A DNA stretch of 64,000 nucleotides from Saccharopolyspora kobensis. Lineage in GTDB: Bacteria > Actinomycetota > Actinomycetes > Mycobacteriales > Pseudonocardiaceae. Within the stretch, counting starts at the first letter, position 1. Each line of letters begins with the position of its first letter. The stretch covers positions 248,001-312,000 of the forward strand of contig NZ_FNVB01000004.1 in the NCBI RefSeq assembly GCF_900108315.1, read 5' to 3'. The notes below the pieces were generated by a model. That model worked only from the letters and a program-made list of their open reading frames with translations, made no database searches and was not told the origin of the DNA. A program made the position numbers and the translations under genes. Positions 8,109-17,646 of this stretch are shown piece by piece.

Positions 8109-9391
8109 TGCTGGTCGTCGTTGGCATCTTGATCTTCTTCTTCGGGCTGCTGTTCTCCATCGCGTGGCACGAGCTGGGCCACCTGGCGGCCGCGAAGCTG
8201 TTCGGGATCAAGGTCACCCAGTACATGGTCGGCTTCGGCCGCACCATCTGGTCCCGGAAGAAGGGCGACACCGAGTACGGGATCAAGATGATCCCGTTCG
8301 GCGGCTACATCCGGATGATCGGCATGTTCCCGCCGAAGAAGGACGAGAAGTACGGCCGCACCGCCTCCTCCGCCCCGTGGCGGGCGATGGTCGAGGACGC
8401 CCGGCAGATGTCCGCCGAGGAGATCACGCCCGAGGACGCGCACCGGCAGTTCTACCAGCGCAGCCCGTGGAAGCGGATCATCGTGATGGTGGCCGGGCCG
8501 GTGATGAACCTCATCCTGGCGGTCGGCATCTTCGCCGCGATCCTGATGGGCCACGGCGTCCTGACGCCGACCACCACGGTCTCCGAGGTCAGCGAGTGCG
8601 TGCTGCCCGCCAACGCACCGGCCACCGACCGCTGCCCGCCCGACGCGCCGCCCTCCCCGGCCGCGGCGGCGGGCTTCCGGCCCGGTGACCGGATCCTGGA
8701 GTTCAACGGCAAGCCCTACACCACCTGGGAAGACCTGCAGCTGGCCATCCGCAGTTCGACCGGCCCGGTGCCGGTGGTGGTCGAGCGCGCCGGGCAGCGC
8801 GTCACGCTGAACCCGGACCTGATGCAGAATCAGATGCCGAAGATCGGCTCGACCAGCGAGTACGAGACGGTCGGCTTCCTCGGCCTCACCCCGACGCAGG
8901 TGCTGGTCAAGCAGGACATCGGCGGTGTGGTGAGCACCATCGGCGGGTTCGTCAGCCTCACCGCGGAGAAGGTCATCGAGCTGCCGCAGCGGGTGCCGGA
9001 CCTGGTGTCGGCGATCTTCGGCGGTGAGCGGCACGCCGACTCGCCGGTCGGCATCGTCGGCGCGAGCCGGCTGGGCGGCGAGGTGCTGGCCTCGGACCAG
9101 TTCGGCGTGGACGCCCGGATCATGCTGATGTTCAACCTGCTGGCCGGGGTGAACCTCTCGCTGTTCGTGTTCAACATGCTGCCGCTGCTGCCGCTGGACG
9201 GCGGGCACATCGCCGGTGCGCTGTGGGAGTCGGTCCGCCGCGGCTTCAACAAGCTGTTCCGGCGCCCGGACCCGGGCCCGTTCGACACGGCGCGGCTGAT
9301 GCCGCTGGCGTACGCGATCAGCCTGATCTTCATCGCGTACTCGCTGCTGGTCCTGGTCGCCGACGTGGTGAACCCGGTGAAGCTCTTCTAG
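8108..9391 (+). CDS. rip1: Site-2 intramembrane zinc metalloprotease (Rip1/RseP type)
   Basis: A 427-residue M50-family protease of the cytoplasmic membrane that cuts anti-sigma factors or other membrane proteins after a first cleavage. The zinc motif HELGH is at about residues 21-25 inside the first membrane helix, and the third ligand is in LPLLPLDGG (about Asp364). Between them is a PDZ domain (FRPGDRILEFNGKPYTTWED). Further helices close the protein. The GTG start overlaps the dxr stop codon (TAGTG), which implies translational coupling. In mycobacteria Rip1 controls several sigma factor pathways; the targets here are not in the window. Confidence 0.95.
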   Translation: MLVVVGILIFFFGLLFSIAWHELGHLAAAKLFGIKVTQYMVGFGRTIWSRKKGDTEYGIKMIPFGGYIRMIGMFPPKKDEKYGRTASSAPWRAMVEDARQMSAEEITPEDAHRQFYQRSPWKRIIVMVAGPVMNLILAVGIFAAILMGHGVLTPTTTVSEVSECVLPANAPATDRCPPDAPPSPAAAAGFRPGDRILEFNGKPYTTWEDLQLAIRSSTGPVPVVVERAGQRVTLNPDLMQNQMPKIGSTSEYETVGFLGLTPTQVLVKQDIGGVVSTIGGFVSLTAEKVIELPQRVPDLVSAIFGGERHADSPVGIVGASRLGGEVLASDQFGVDARIMLMFNLLAGVNLSLFVFNMLPLLPLDGGHIAGALWESVRRGFNKLFRRPDPGPFDTARLMPLAYAISLIFIAYSLLVLVADVVNPVKLF

Positions 9392-9415
9392 CGCGGCTGT
9401 TTCCGCTGGTCAGGT

Positions 9416-9461
9416 CCCGTGAGCGTTTCGGGGTGCCATAGCGCCCCGAAACGCTCACGGG
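9416..9461 (+). repeat. Dispersed hairpin element, copy 2
   Basis: CCCGTGAGCGTTTCGGGG (9416-9433) and its perfect 18-base complement (9444-9461) flank the loop TGCCATAGCG. The element lies 25 bases after the rip1 stop and ahead of ispG, both on the plus strand. Here it would either terminate rip1 transcripts or reduce read-through into ispG. Confidence 0.85.
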
Positions 9462-9625
9462 CGTTCGGCGCGCGGGGCCGGGCGGATTGGGCACCGATGG
9501 GTGAACACCTGCTGCGGCGCAGACGTGGGCTCAGCGGCGCCGACGGCGCAAACCCGGGTCTTGTGCGAACGGGTGATGGTGGCCAGGTGGAATTGCGCTG
9601 AACACGACCTTGACCGACCGAAACG

Positions 9626-9640
9626 ATCACGCAACGTGAT
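9626..9640. promoter_or_regulatory. Perfect palindrome upstream of ispG
   Basis: ATCACG-CAA-CGTGAT is a 15-base perfect dyad about 105 bases before the ispG start. The rest of the 9462-9745 gap shows no convincing reading frame. The dyad has the size of an operator, but I do not recognise the binding protein. Confidence 0.35.
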
Positions 9641-9745
9641 CCGTCCTACCACCGTGACGTCCGGCCGGATGAAGGGGCGCCGGTATCGTGGAGCGCAGGC
9701 GGTGGCAGCCGCCGAAGAACACCAGATAGAGGTGGAGAGGTTTCG

Positions 9746-10894
9746 ATGACCGTCGATCTGGGCATGCCCGCGGCCGTGGCGCCGGTGCTCGCGGAACGGC
9801 GCAAGACCCGGCAGTTGCAGGTCGGAGCGGTCGGTGTGGGCAGCGAGTCGCCGATCTCGGTGCAGAGCATGACCACGACCGTCACCGCGGACATCAACGC
9901 CACGCTGCAGCAGATCGCCGAGCTGACCGCCGCGGGCTGCGACATCGTGCGGGTGGCCTGCCCGAGTGCCGATGACGCCGAGGCGCTGCCGGCGATCGCG
10001 AAGAAGTCGCAGATCCCGGTCATCGCCGACATCCACTTCCAGCCGAAGTACGTCTTCGCGGCGATCGAGGCCGGGTGCGCCGCGGTGCGCGTCAACCCGG
10101 GCAACATCAAGAAGTTCGACGACAAGGTCAAGGAGATCGCGCAGGCCGCCAAGGACCACGGCACGCCGATCCGGATCGGCGTCAACGCCGGGTCGCTGGA
10201 CCCGCGGCTGATGCAGAAGTACGGCAAGGCCACCCCGGAGGCGCTGGCCGAGTCGGCGCTGTGGGAGGCGAGCCTGTTCGCCGAGCACGACTTCCACGAC
10301 CTGAAGATCTCGGTGAAGCACAACGACCCGGTCGTGATGGTGCGCGCCTACGAGATCCTGGCCGAGCAGTGCGACTACCCGCTGCACCTCGGCGTCACCG
10401 AGGCCGGACCGGCGTTCCAGGGCACGATCAAGTCCGCGGTCGCCTTCGGCGCGCTGCTGCGGCAGGGCATCGGCGACACGATCCGCGTCTCGCTGTCCGC
10501 GCCGCCGGTCGAGGAGATCAAGGTCGGCACGCAGATCCTGCAGTCGCTGAACCTGCGCCCGCGCAAGCTGGAGATCGTGTCCTGCCCGTCCTGCGGTCGC
10601 GCCCAGGTCGACGTCTACAAGCTGGCCGACGAGGTGACCGCCGGGCTGGAGGGCATGGAGGTGCCGCTGCGGGTCGCGGTCATGGGCTGCGTGGTCAACG
10701 GCCCGGGCGAGGCCCGCGAGGCGGACCTGGGCGTTGCCTCGGGCAACGGCAAGGGGCAGATCTTCGTCAAGGGCGAGGTCATCAAGACGGTGCCCGAGCA
10801 CAAGATCGTCGAGACGCTGATCGAAGAGGCCATGCGCATCGCCGAGGGCATGGAGCCCGCCGACGGTGACGCTCCGGTCGTGACGGTCGGTTGA
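9746..10894 (+). CDS. ispG: 4-hydroxy-3-methylbut-2-enyl diphosphate synthase
   Basis: A 382-residue iron-sulfur enzyme of the MEP pathway that turns MEcPP into HMBPP using reduced ferredoxin or flavodoxin. The TIM-barrel half includes [22 protein letters not shown] and [11 protein letters not shown]. The 4Fe-4S ligands are in SCPSCGR (Cys280, Cys283) and [10 protein letters not shown] (Cys315, with the conserved Glu322). Length and motif order match the two-domain bacterial form. Its position after dxr and rip1 is the same as in mycobacteria. The ATG is preceded by GGTGGAGAGG. The hairpin element upstream may give it a promoter separate from rip1. Confidence 0.97.
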   Translation: MTVDLGMPAAVAPVLAERRKTRQLQVGAVGVGSESPISVQSMTTTVTADINATLQQIAELTAAGCDIVRVACPSADDAEALPAIAKKSQIPVIADIHFQPKYVFAAIEAGCAAVRVNPGNIKKFDDKVKEIAQAAKDHGTPIRIGVNAGSLDPRLMQKYGKATPEALAESALWEASLFAEHDFHDLKISVKHNDPVVMVRAYEILAEQCDYPLHLGVTEAGPAFQGTIKSAVAFGALLRQGIGDTIRVSLSAPPVEEIKVGTQILQSLNLRPRKLEIVSCPSCGRAQVDVYKLADEVTAGLEGMEVPLRVAVMGCVVNGPGEAREADLGVASGNGKGQIFVKGEVIKTVPEHKIVETLIEEAMRIAEGMEPADGDAPVVTVG

Positions 10895-10906
10895 GGCCGC
10901 TGGATC

Positions 10907-10931
10907 GGCCGTCCCCGGTTCGGGGGCGGCC
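10907..10931 (+). terminator. Stem-loop after ispG
   Basis: GGCCGTCCCCGG and the complementary CGGGGGCGGCC form a short-loop hairpin 13 bases after the ispG stop, a probable terminator. Confidence 0.6.
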
Positions 10932-11074
10932 GGTCGCCCGCGTCCGCCGCACCCGCCCGCGCCCGGGCGATCGCGCCCATCGGACTGCTCCGAATGGGTG
11001 AGCGCGGGCTGTCCGGGACCAGCGCTTCCCGGCCGGGGGAGTTGCGCGGGCGGCGTTTCTGGCAGTCTTGGCAG

Positions 11075-11911
11075 GTGCTCAAGCTAGCCGGTGCACGGCT
11101 GTTGGAGGAGCGGGACGCGATGCTGGTCCGCTCCGCGCTGGATTCCGCGCCGGTCGCGGCCTGCATGGTCGCCGCGCGGGTCGAGGAGGCCGGTCTTCAC
11201 CCGCTGCGCCTCGGCGGTGAGCTGTGGGGTTACGGCAGCAAGCTGTCCGGCATGTGCTTCTCGGGCGCGAACCTGATCCCGCTGCGCGGTGGGCCGGACG
11301 CGATGCGCGCCTTCGCCGACCGGGCGCTGCGCCGTCGCCGGGTGTGCTCCTCGCTGGTCGGGCCGACCGAGCAGGTGCTGGCGCTGTGGGACGAGGTCGC
11401 CGCGCAGTGGGGGCCGGCGCGCGACATCCGCGCCGAGCAGCCGCTCATGGTGCTGGCGGAATCGCCGCGCATCGCCCCGGATCCGCTGGTGCGCCAGGTG
11501 CGTCCGGACGAGCTGGATCGCTACCTGCCCGCGGCGATCGCGATGTTCACCGAAGAGGTCGGCGTCGACCCGTGCAGCGACGGCGGGGCGGCGAGCTACC
11601 GGGCGCGGGTGGCCGACCTGATCGCGAGCGGCCGGGCGTTCGCCCGCTTCGAAGGCGGCGAAGTCGTGTTCAAGGCCGAGATCGGTGCCATGTCGCGCAC
11701 CGTCGGCCAGATCCAGGGCGTCTGGGTGCACCCGGACCGGCGCAGCACCGGGCTGGGCACCGCGGGCACCGCGGCGGTCGCCGACCGCTTGGTGCGCGGC
11801 CTGGGCCGCACCGCGAGCTTGTACGTCAACGACTACAACGTCGCCGCCCGGCTGGCCTACCGCAAGGTCGGCTTCCGCCGCGTCGGCTCCTTCTCCACCG
11901 TCCTGCTCTGA
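11075..11911 (+). CDS. GNAT-family N-acetyltransferase (Rv2867c-like)
   Basis: From the GTG at 11075 the product has 279 residues. The C-terminal GNAT fold contains the acetyl-CoA site GVWVHPDRRSTGLGTAGTAA (about 216-235) and the closing strand SLYVNDYNVAARLAYRKVGF. The N-terminal half is a DUF4081-type extension (LDSAPVAACMVAARVEEAGL). This architecture and its place between ispG and the penicillin-binding lipoprotein gene match mycobacterial Rv2867c. The substrate is unknown. A longer frame from 10994 exists, but its extra residues are not family-like. Confidence 0.85.
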   Translation: MLKLAGARLLEERDAMLVRSALDSAPVAACMVAARVEEAGLHPLRLGGELWGYGSKLSGMCFSGANLIPLRGGPDAMRAFADRALRRRRVCSSLVGPTEQVLALWDEVAAQWGPARDIRAEQPLMVLAESPRIAPDPLVRQVRPDELDRYLPAAIAMFTEEVGVDPCSDGGAASYRARVADLIASGRAFARFEGGEVVFKAEIGAMSRTVGQIQGVWVHPDRRSTGLGTAGTAAVADRLVRGLGRTASLYVNDYNVAARLAYRKVGFRRVGSFSTVLL

Positions 11912-12007
11912 CCCGGGGCCGCATGCCCTGCACCGCTGGCCCGAACGCGATCCGGGGCACCGGAAAACGGGGTGGAGGATTCGGCGTGTTTCGGCATACT
12001 CGCGGAC

Positions 12008-13795
12008 ATGGTTTCCAAGCGGATCTTCGCCGGGATCGCCGCGCTGCTGCTCGTGCCGCTGGCCGCCTGCAGCACCGGACCGTCGGAGCAGGACGTCGCG
12101 ACGGCCTTCGTGAACGCCGTGGCGGCCGGGGATGCGGCGGGCGCAGCTGCTCAGAGCGACAACCCCGAGCAGACCCGGCAGGCGGTGGAGGCGGCGCGGC
12201 GCAGCACGTCCCCGGAGGCCGTGCACGCGACGGTCCGGGAAGTCGCCGATGACCAGCAGGGCACGCCGACCGCGAAGTTCGACCTGGCCTGGGACTTCGG
12301 GGAGGGCAAGGTCTGGGAGTACCCGAGCGAGCTCAAGCTCGTGGAGGGGGAGCAGGGCTGGAAGGTCCGCTGGGCGCCGAGCGTGCTGCACCCGAAGCTC
12401 CAGCCAGGGCAGAACCTGGCCTTCCGCGAGGAGCTCCCCGACCCGGCGCCGGTGCTCGACCGCGACGGCGCGGAGATGATGCGGCCGGAGCAGCTGGTCA
12501 CCGTCAGCCTCAGCGCGCAGGAGGCCGGGGACGTGCCGAAGGTGGCGGGCGCGCTGGCCGGTGCGCTGGGCACCATCGAGCCCGCGATCACCCAGCAGTC
12601 CATCATGGACGGTGTCGGTCGCACGCCGGCCGGACAGCCGTACGCGGTGGTCACCTTGCGCCAGGGCGACTACGAACGGGTCCGGTCGCAGATCTACGAC
12701 CTGCCCGGGGTGCGCTTCCCGGCGCAGACGCGGCTGGTGGCCGGCGAGCGCGGCTACGGCTCGCAGGTGCTGGCCGGGGTCGCGCGCAAGGCCGACGAGC
12801 AGGTCGCGGCCAACGCCGGCTGGCGGGTCGTCGCGGTGGACGCGGCGGGCAACGAGGCCGCCGAGCTGCACAGCGTCGCCGAGCGGCCGGTCGAGCCGAT
12901 GACGGTGACCCTCGGCGACCGCACCCAGCGCGCCGCCGAGCAGGCGGTGGACCAGATCCCGCAGGCCTCGATGCTGGTGGCGGTGCAGCCGTCCAGCGGC
13001 GAGGTGCTCGCGGTCGCGCAGAACTCCGCCGCCGACGCGCAGGGCCCGGTCGCGCTGTCCGGCCAGTACCCGCCCGGCTCCACGTTCAAGACGGTGACCG
13101 CGACGGCCGGGCTCGAAGCGGGCAAGGTCGACGCGAACACCGTGGTGGAATGCCCGGCCAAGAAGACCTTCGACGGCCGCGTGCTGCCCAACGACAAGGA
13201 GTTCGAGCTCGGCCGGGTACCGCTGCACACGGCGTTCGCGCGGTCCTGCAACACCACGTTCGCGCAGCTGGCGGTGGACCTGCCCGCTTCCGCGCTGACC
13301 GACTCCGCGCACCGGCTCGGGCTGGGCGTGGACTTCGACATGCCGGGCGCGACCACGATCACCGGCAAGGTGCCGCCCGCCGACACCGTGGTGCAGCGGG
13401 CCGAGAACGGCATCGGCCAGGGCACGGTGCTGGCCAGCCCGTTCGGCATGGCGCTGGTCACCGCGTCGATCGCCGAGGGGCGGATGCCGGTGCCCACGCT
13501 GATCCGCGGCCTGCCGACCAAGGCCGACGCCGCTCCGCAGCCGCCCTCGCCGCAGTCCCTCGACCAGCTCCGGCAGATGATGCGCGAAGTGGTCACCGGG
13601 GGCACCGCGACCGGGCTGGCCGGTTCCGGCGAGGTCCGCGGCAAGACCGGCACCGCGCAGTTCGGCGACGGCACCCGCTCGCACGGCTGGTTCGTCGGCT
13701 ACCGCGACGACGTGGCGTTCGCGGTGCTGGTCACCGACGCGGGCTCGTCCGGGCCTGCGGTCGACGCGGCGCGGCGGTTCCTGTCGGCGAGCTGA
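12008..13795 (+). CDS. Penicillin-binding lipoprotein (class B transpeptidase, MecA-N domain)
   Basis: A 595-residue peptidoglycan D,D-transpeptidase attached to the outer face of the membrane as a lipoprotein. The signal peptide ends in the lipobox LVPLAAC (Cys near 21). An NTF2-like MecA-N domain follows (about 25-150), then the dimerisation domain, then the transpeptidase. The active-site serine is in STFK (Ser358-Lys361), the second motif is SCN (413-415) and the third is KTGT (from Lys546). ATG 12008 was chosen because it places the signal peptide at the N-terminus. The equivalent M. tuberculosis gene is Rv2864c. Such enzymes bind beta-lactams. Confidence 0.95.
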   Translation: MVSKRIFAGIAALLLVPLAACSTGPSEQDVATAFVNAVAAGDAAGAAAQSDNPEQTRQAVEAARRSTSPEAVHATVREVADDQQGTPTAKFDLAWDFGEGKVWEYPSELKLVEGEQGWKVRWAPSVLHPKLQPGQNLAFREELPDPAPVLDRDGAEMMRPEQLVTVSLSAQEAGDVPKVAGALAGALGTIEPAITQQSIMDGVGRTPAGQPYAVVTLRQGDYERVRSQIYDLPGVRFPAQTRLVAGERGYGSQVLAGVARKADEQVAANAGWRVVAVDAAGNEAAELHSVAERPVEPMTVTLGDRTQRAAEQAVDQIPQASMLVAVQPSSGEVLAVAQNSAADAQGPVALSGQYPPGSTFKTVTATAGLEAGKVDANTVVECPAKKTFDGRVLPNDKEFELGRVPLHTAFARSCNTTFAQLAVDLPASALTDSAHRLGLGVDFDMPGATTITGKVPPADTVVQRAENGIGQGTVLASPFGMALVTASIAEGRMPVPTLIRGLPTKADAAPQPPSPQSLDQLRQMMREVVTGGTATGLAGSGEVRGKTGTAQFGDGTRSHGWFVGYRDDVAFAVLVTDAGSSGPAVDAARRFLSAS

Positions 13796-13851
13796 TCGCG
13801 TCACGTGTTCGGGTGATCGCGGGGCGTGATCGACGTGCTACTTTGTAGCGC

Positions 13852-14124
13852 ATGGAGCGGATCGGTGTGCGCGAGTTGCGGCAGAACGCGAGCCGGTACC
13901 TGAAGCGGGTCGCCGCAGGCGAGTCGTTCCTGGTGACCGACCGCGGTCGCACCGTCGCGGTGCTGGCTCCGCCCACGCGTGACCAAGCCCTGTACGACGA
14001 GCTCGTCGCCGCCGGGGAGCTGGTGCCCGGGGACGGCGGCGAGCTGCCCGGACCGTTGCCCGCAGCGCCCACCCCGAGCGTGTCCGACCGGCTGCTGCGC
14101 AGGCGTGAACAGGAGCGGTTTTGA
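13852..14124 (+). CDS. Phd/YefM-type antitoxin
   Basis: A 90-residue antitoxin. The N-terminal Phd fold (ERIGVRELRQNASRYLKRVA, then FLVTDRGRTVAVLAP) binds DNA. The C-terminal tail, rich in Pro, Leu and Arg (SDRLLRRREQERF), should wrap the toxin. The box TACTTT lies seven bases before the ATG, the pattern of a leaderless actinobacterial promoter. Two TGATCG repeats ten bases apart upstream are candidate autoregulatory sites. The gene overlaps the PIN-domain toxin gene by four bases. It occupies the gap between the penicillin-binding protein and map, where M. tuberculosis carries vapBC23. Confidence 0.9.
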   Translation: MERIGVRELRQNASRYLKRVAAGESFLVTDRGRTVAVLAPPTRDQALYDELVAAGELVPGDGGELPGPLPAAPTPSVSDRLLRRREQERF

Positions 14125-14516
14125 TCTACTTCGATTCCTCCGCGCTGATCAAGCTCATCGCCCCCGAGCCGGAGAGCGAGGCGCTGAGCCAGTGGGTCCG
14201 CGAGCACTGGGAGCACCCGAGGGTGACCAGCGCGCTGTCGAAGGTCGACGTGCTGCGGACCTTCCGCGAGATCGGGCCGCACGCCGTGGACCTGGCCTCG
14301 ATCATCATCTCCAAGATCGACCACCTGCCGGTGAAGCAGGACGTGCTGGACGCGGCGAGCGAGCTGCAGGCCCGGGTGGGGCCGGTGGACGCCATCCACC
14401 TGGCCTCCGCCTGCAAGATCAAGGACGGCCTGGTGGCCTACCTGTCCTACGACCCGGCACTGCTGGCCGCGGCGGAGGAAGCGGGTCTGGCCACCGCATC
14501 ACCGGGCGCGAACTGA
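14121..14516 (+). CDS. PIN-domain ribonuclease toxin (VapC family)
   Basis: A 131-residue PIN-domain protein. The first acidic ligand is in IYFDSSALIKL (Asp5), a central cluster falls around VPDAIHLASA-like GPVDAIHLASA, and a late aspartate lies in YLSYDPALLAAA. These residues form the Mg-dependent RNase site typical of VapC toxins. The start is TTG at 14121, overlapping the antitoxin stop (TTGA), with AGGAGCGG just upstream; tight coupling is usual in toxin-antitoxin operons. RNA targets in this family are tRNAs or rRNA, but which one cannot be told here. Confidence 0.9.
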   Translation: MIYFDSSALIKLIAPEPESEALSQWVREHWEHPRVTSALSKVDVLRTFREIGPHAVDLASIIISKIDHLPVKQDVLDAASELQARVGPVDAIHLASACKIKDGLVAYLSYDPALLAAAEEAGLATASPGAN

Positions 14517-14603
14517 CCGGGTGACCCCTCCCGGTGAGTCCTTTCACCTTGGCCGGTGACCGCAGCCGCGACGTCGGACCGGCTGTACGACGGAGGTGAT
14601 CGC

Positions 14604-14708
14604 ATGCGCCGCCAGGCGCATAGCCCACCCTCGCAGCTCGCACCGCCGCGGGTTCTCAGGTGTCGTCTGGCGAGGACAGCCCGTTCGCCGTGTATCGGGC
14701 ATGCATGA
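14604..14708 (+). CDS. Possible 34-residue basic small protein or leader peptide
   Basis: In the 322-base gap between the VapC-like gene and map lies an ATG preceded by GGAGGTGATC (14592-14601), a ten-base match to the 16S rRNA tail with seven bases between GGAGG and the ATG. The reading frame encodes a short Arg-, Pro- and Ser-rich peptide (MRRQAHSPPSQLAPPRVLRC, then 14 more residues) ending at TGA 14708. I do not recognise the peptide. It could be a true small protein, or a leader that tunes downstream expression. The RBS quality is the only positive evidence. Confidence 0.4.
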   Translation: MRRQAHSPPSQLAPPRVLRCRLARTARSPCIGHA

Positions 14709-14826
14709 GAACGCGCTCCCGCGGTCCGGGCGGCGTCTGAGGTTCCGCCACCCGCACCGCCAAGCAAGGTGAGTCTGGAAATGCTTAACCGCGGTCACCG
14801 CGCTGAGGTCGGTGCGGGGGCGCGGT

Positions 14827-14838
14827 TAGAGTGGGGCC
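14827..14838 (+). promoter_or_regulatory. map: Leaderless promoter -10 box of map
   Basis: TAGAGT is followed by six bases (GGGGCC) and then the ATG of map. No RBS is present. This spacing places the transcription start at or next to the first codon, so map is probably translated from a leaderless mRNA. Confidence 0.55.
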
Positions 14839-15696
14839 ATGCCGGTTCGAGCTCCGTTGCAGCCAGGCGTGCAGACGCCGCGCCGCCCTGTCCCCGCGCA
14901 CATCGAGCGTCCCGAGTACGTCGACAAGCCGGCTCCCAAGCGCGGCACCGACCCCGACGTGCAGACGCCCGAGATCATCGAAGCGATGCGGGTCGCGGGC
15001 AAGCTCGCCGCGCAGGCGCTGGTCGAGGCGGGCAAGGCGGTGCAGCCGGGCGCGACCACCGACCAGGTCGACGCGGTCGTGCACGAGTTCTTCTGCGATC
15101 ACGGCGTGTACCCGTCGACGCTCGGCTACCGGGGCTTCCCGAAGTCCTCCTGCACCTCGCTGAACGAGGTGATCTGCCACGGCATCCCGGACTCGACGGT
15201 CATCGAGGACGGTGACATCGTCAACGTCGACGTCACCGGGTTCATCGGCGGCGTGCACGGCGACACCAACGCGACGTTCCTGGCCGGTGAGGTCTCCGAG
15301 GAGGTGCGGCTGCTGGTCGAGCGCACCCACGAGGCCCTGATGCGCGGCATCAAGGCGGCCAAGCCCGGCCGCCAGCTGAACGTGATCGGCCGCGTCATCG
15401 AGTCCTACGCCAAGCGCTTCGGCTACGGCGTGGTCCGCGACTTCACCGGCCACGGCATCGGCCGCTCCTTCCACAGCGGGCTGGTGATCCTGCACTACGA
15501 CGAGCCGTCGGTGCAGACCGTCCTGGAGCCGGGCATGACCTTCACCATCGAGCCGATGATCACCCTCGGCACCCACGAGTACGACATGTGGGACGACGGC
15601 TGGACGGTCACCACCAAGGACAAGAGCTGGACGGCGCAGTTCGAGCACACCATTCTGATCACCGAGGACGGCAACGAGATCCTGACGCTGCCCTGA
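14839..15696 (+). CDS. map: Methionine aminopeptidase, type I with N-terminal extension
   Basis: A 285-residue dinuclear metalloprotease that removes initiator methionine. The pita-bread fold carries the metal ligands in [20 protein letters not shown] (two Asp), [12 protein letters not shown] (His), FTIEPMI (Glu) and QFEHTILIT (Glu). About 40 proline-rich residues precede the catalytic domain ([17 protein letters not shown]), as in mycobacterial MapB, where the extension contacts the ribosome or stabilises the enzyme. The gene is the map copy linked to the dxr-ispG region; other map genes usually lie near ribosomal protein operons. cobQ starts only seven bases after its stop. Confidence 0.96.
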   Translation: MPVRAPLQPGVQTPRRPVPAHIERPEYVDKPAPKRGTDPDVQTPEIIEAMRVAGKLAAQALVEAGKAVQPGATTDQVDAVVHEFFCDHGVYPSTLGYRGFPKSSCTSLNEVICHGIPDSTVIEDGDIVNVDVTGFIGGVHGDTNATFLAGEVSEEVRLLVERTHEALMRGIKAAKPGRQLNVIGRVIESYAKRFGYGVVRDFTGHGIGRSFHSGLVILHYDEPSVQTVLEPGMTFTIEPMITLGTHEYDMWDDGWTVTTKDKSWTAQFEHTILITEDGNEILTLP

Positions 15697-15703
15697 TCCG
15701 CCG

Positions 15704-17224
15704 GTGAACGCGTTGCTGGTGGCCGGGACCACCTCGGATGCCGGGAAGAGCGTCGTCACGGCCGGGATCTGCCGGTGGCTGGCGCGCAGCGGTGCCCGGG
15801 TGGCCCCGTTCAAGGCCCAGAACATGTCCAACAACTCGGTCGTCACCCCGGACGGCGGTGAGATCGGGCGGGCTCAGGCGGTGCAGGCCGCGGCGTGCGG
15901 GCTCGAACCCTCGGTGCGGTTCAACCCGGTGCTGCTCAAGCCCGGGAGCGATCGCAGCTCGCAGGTCGTGGTGCTCGGGCGGGTCGCGGGCGAGGTGACC
16001 GCGATGTCCTACCGGGCGCGCAAGGCCGCCCTGCTGGACACCGTCGTGGCCACGCTGGAAGGGCTGCGGGCCGAGTTCGACCACGTCATCTGCGAGGGCG
16101 CCGGGTCGCCCGCGGAGATCAACCTGCGGGCCAACGACATCGCGAACATGGGGCTGGCGCAGGCCGCCGGGCTGCCGACCTTGGTGGTCGGCGACATCGA
16201 CCGCGGTGGCGTGTTCGCGCAGCTCTTCGGCACCCTCGCACTGCTGGACGCGGCGGACCAGGCCCTGATCGCCGGTTTCGTGATCAACAAGTTCCGCGGC
16301 GACCCGGCGCTGCTGGAACCCGGTCTGGAGCAGCTGCGGGAACTGACCGGACGCCCGGTGCACGGCGTGCTGCCGTGGGCCGAGGAGCTGTGGCTGGACG
16401 CCGAGGACTCGCTGTCCTACGCCGCCGACGGGGTCGTCGGGCGACCGGCTCCGCCCCGGGGCGGGCAGTGGCTGCGGGTGGCGGTGCCGCGGCTCCCGCG
16501 GATCTCCAACGCCACGGACGTCGAAGCGCTGGCCGCCGAGCCGGGCGTCGCGGTGCGCTTCGTGACCGAGCCGTCGCGGTTGTCCGACGCCGACCTGGTG
16601 GTGCTGCCCGGCTCCAAGTCGACCGTCGCGGACCTGGCGTGGCTGCGCAGCAGCGGGCTGGCCGACGCGATCGGTGCGCACGCCCGCGCAGGGCTGCCGG
16701 TGGCCGGGATCTGCGGTGGTTTCCAGATGCTGACCCGGCGAATCCACGACGAGGTCGAATCGGGAGCCGGTGCGGTCGACGGGCTCGGGCTGCTGGACGT
16801 GGAGATCGAGTTCGCGCCGTCGAAGACGTTGGCGCGGCCCAGCGGTCGTGCGTTCGGCGAGCCGGTTTCCGGCTACGAGATCCACCACGGGCTGCCCCGC
16901 CGCCGCGGCGAGCTCGAACCGCTGGTCACCACCTCCGACGGGCAGCCGGAGGGCGGCATCGCCGAATCCGTGCTCGGGACGCACTGGCACGGGTTGTTCG
17001 AGAACGACGGCTTCCGGCGGCAGTTCCTGCGCTGGGCGGCCCGGCGCGCCGGGCGGGACGGCTTCGAACCGGCCGGTGACACGGTGTTCGCCGACATCCG
17101 CGCCGGGCAGCTCGACCTGCTCGGCGACCTCGTCGCGAAGCACCTGGACACCGACGCCCTGCGGCGGCTGCTCGACGGAGGCCCGCCCGCCGGTCTCCCG
17201 GCGCTGCGCCGCGGTTTCGGCTGA
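15704..17224 (+). CDS. cobQ: Cobyric acid synthase
   Basis: A 506-residue glutamine-dependent amidotransferase that amidates four carboxyl groups of adenosylcobyrinate a,c-diamide. The N-terminal ATPase domain carries a P-loop variant ([20 protein letters not shown]) and [10 protein letters not shown]. The C-terminal glutaminase has the nucleophile in GICGGFQM (Cys337) and the histidine in HWHGLF (427-429). GTG is the start. With a seven-base gap after map, the two are likely co-transcribed, and so not under riboswitch control. The other cobalamin genes lie 17 kb and more downstream. Confidence 0.95.
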   Translation: MNALLVAGTTSDAGKSVVTAGICRWLARSGARVAPFKAQNMSNNSVVTPDGGEIGRAQAVQAAACGLEPSVRFNPVLLKPGSDRSSQVVVLGRVAGEVTAMSYRARKAALLDTVVATLEGLRAEFDHVICEGAGSPAEINLRANDIANMGLAQAAGLPTLVVGDIDRGGVFAQLFGTLALLDAADQALIAGFVINKFRGDPALLEPGLEQLRELTGRPVHGVLPWAEELWLDAEDSLSYAADGVVGRPAPPRGGQWLRVAVPRLPRISNATDVEALAAEPGVAVRFVTEPSRLSDADLVVLPGSKSTVADLAWLRSSGLADAIGAHARAGLPVAGICGGFQMLTRRIHDEVESGAGAVDGLGLLDVEIEFAPSKTLARPSGRAFGEPVSGYEIHHGLPRRRGELEPLVTTSDGQPEGGIAESVLGTHWHGLFENDGFRRQFLRWAARRAGRDGFEPAGDTVFADIRAGQLDLLGDLVAKHLDTDALRRLLDGGPPAGLPALRRGFG

Positions 17225-17278
17225 GCACTGCGGGCGAAATGCGGGATTTCGCGGTGTGACGCGGGTAACGTCGTCGGC

Positions 17279-17521
17279 ATGGCTGCTGAGTTTTCCGTTG
17301 ACGAAGCACGCGAGCGGTTGGTCGAGCTGCTGGACCGCGCCGAGTCGGGGGAGGAGATCGTGATCACCCGGTTCGGTGCGCCGTCGGTCCAGCTGCTGCC
17401 GGCGCAGGGGCGCTCAGGTGGTGGCTTCGCCACCGGCGTGATCGCGGCGTCCTGGGTGGCGCCGGCCGGCGCGGAGGCCTTCGACGTCGGGACCGACTAC
17501 TGGCTGGACACCTCGGCCTGA
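17279..17521 (+). CDS. Orphan Phd/YefM-type antitoxin
   Basis: An 80-residue protein with the Phd/YefM start pattern FSVDEARERLVELLDRAESG followed by EEIVITRFGAPSVQLLP. TAACGT lies seven bases before the ATG, so it looks leaderless. The downstream 125 bases hold no PIN or RelE-like frame, and the next gene is on the other strand. It therefore appears to be a solitary antitoxin. The tail ends in AFDVGTDYWLDTSA and may be shortened compared with paired members. A remote partner is possible. It could also act as a plain repressor. Confidence 0.75.
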   Translation: MAAEFSVDEARERLVELLDRAESGEEIVITRFGAPSVQLLPAQGRSGGGFATGVIAASWVAPAGAEAFDVGTDYWLDTSA

Positions 17522-17646
17522 GCGTTGCTCTGCCAGGGCGCAACCTGAGTGCTTGCCGTGCCCCTCCTGGTGCACAGCGGCGTCTCGAAGCGCTGAGAAG
17601 CCTCCGGTGGTCACCCCGAACGGGTGGCCCAAGCGGCTGCCGCCGC

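Noticed and set aside
11084..13804. 906-codon minus-strand frame opposite the GNAT and PBP genes
   Set aside because: It is His/Arg/Gln-rich antisense translation of conserved genes.
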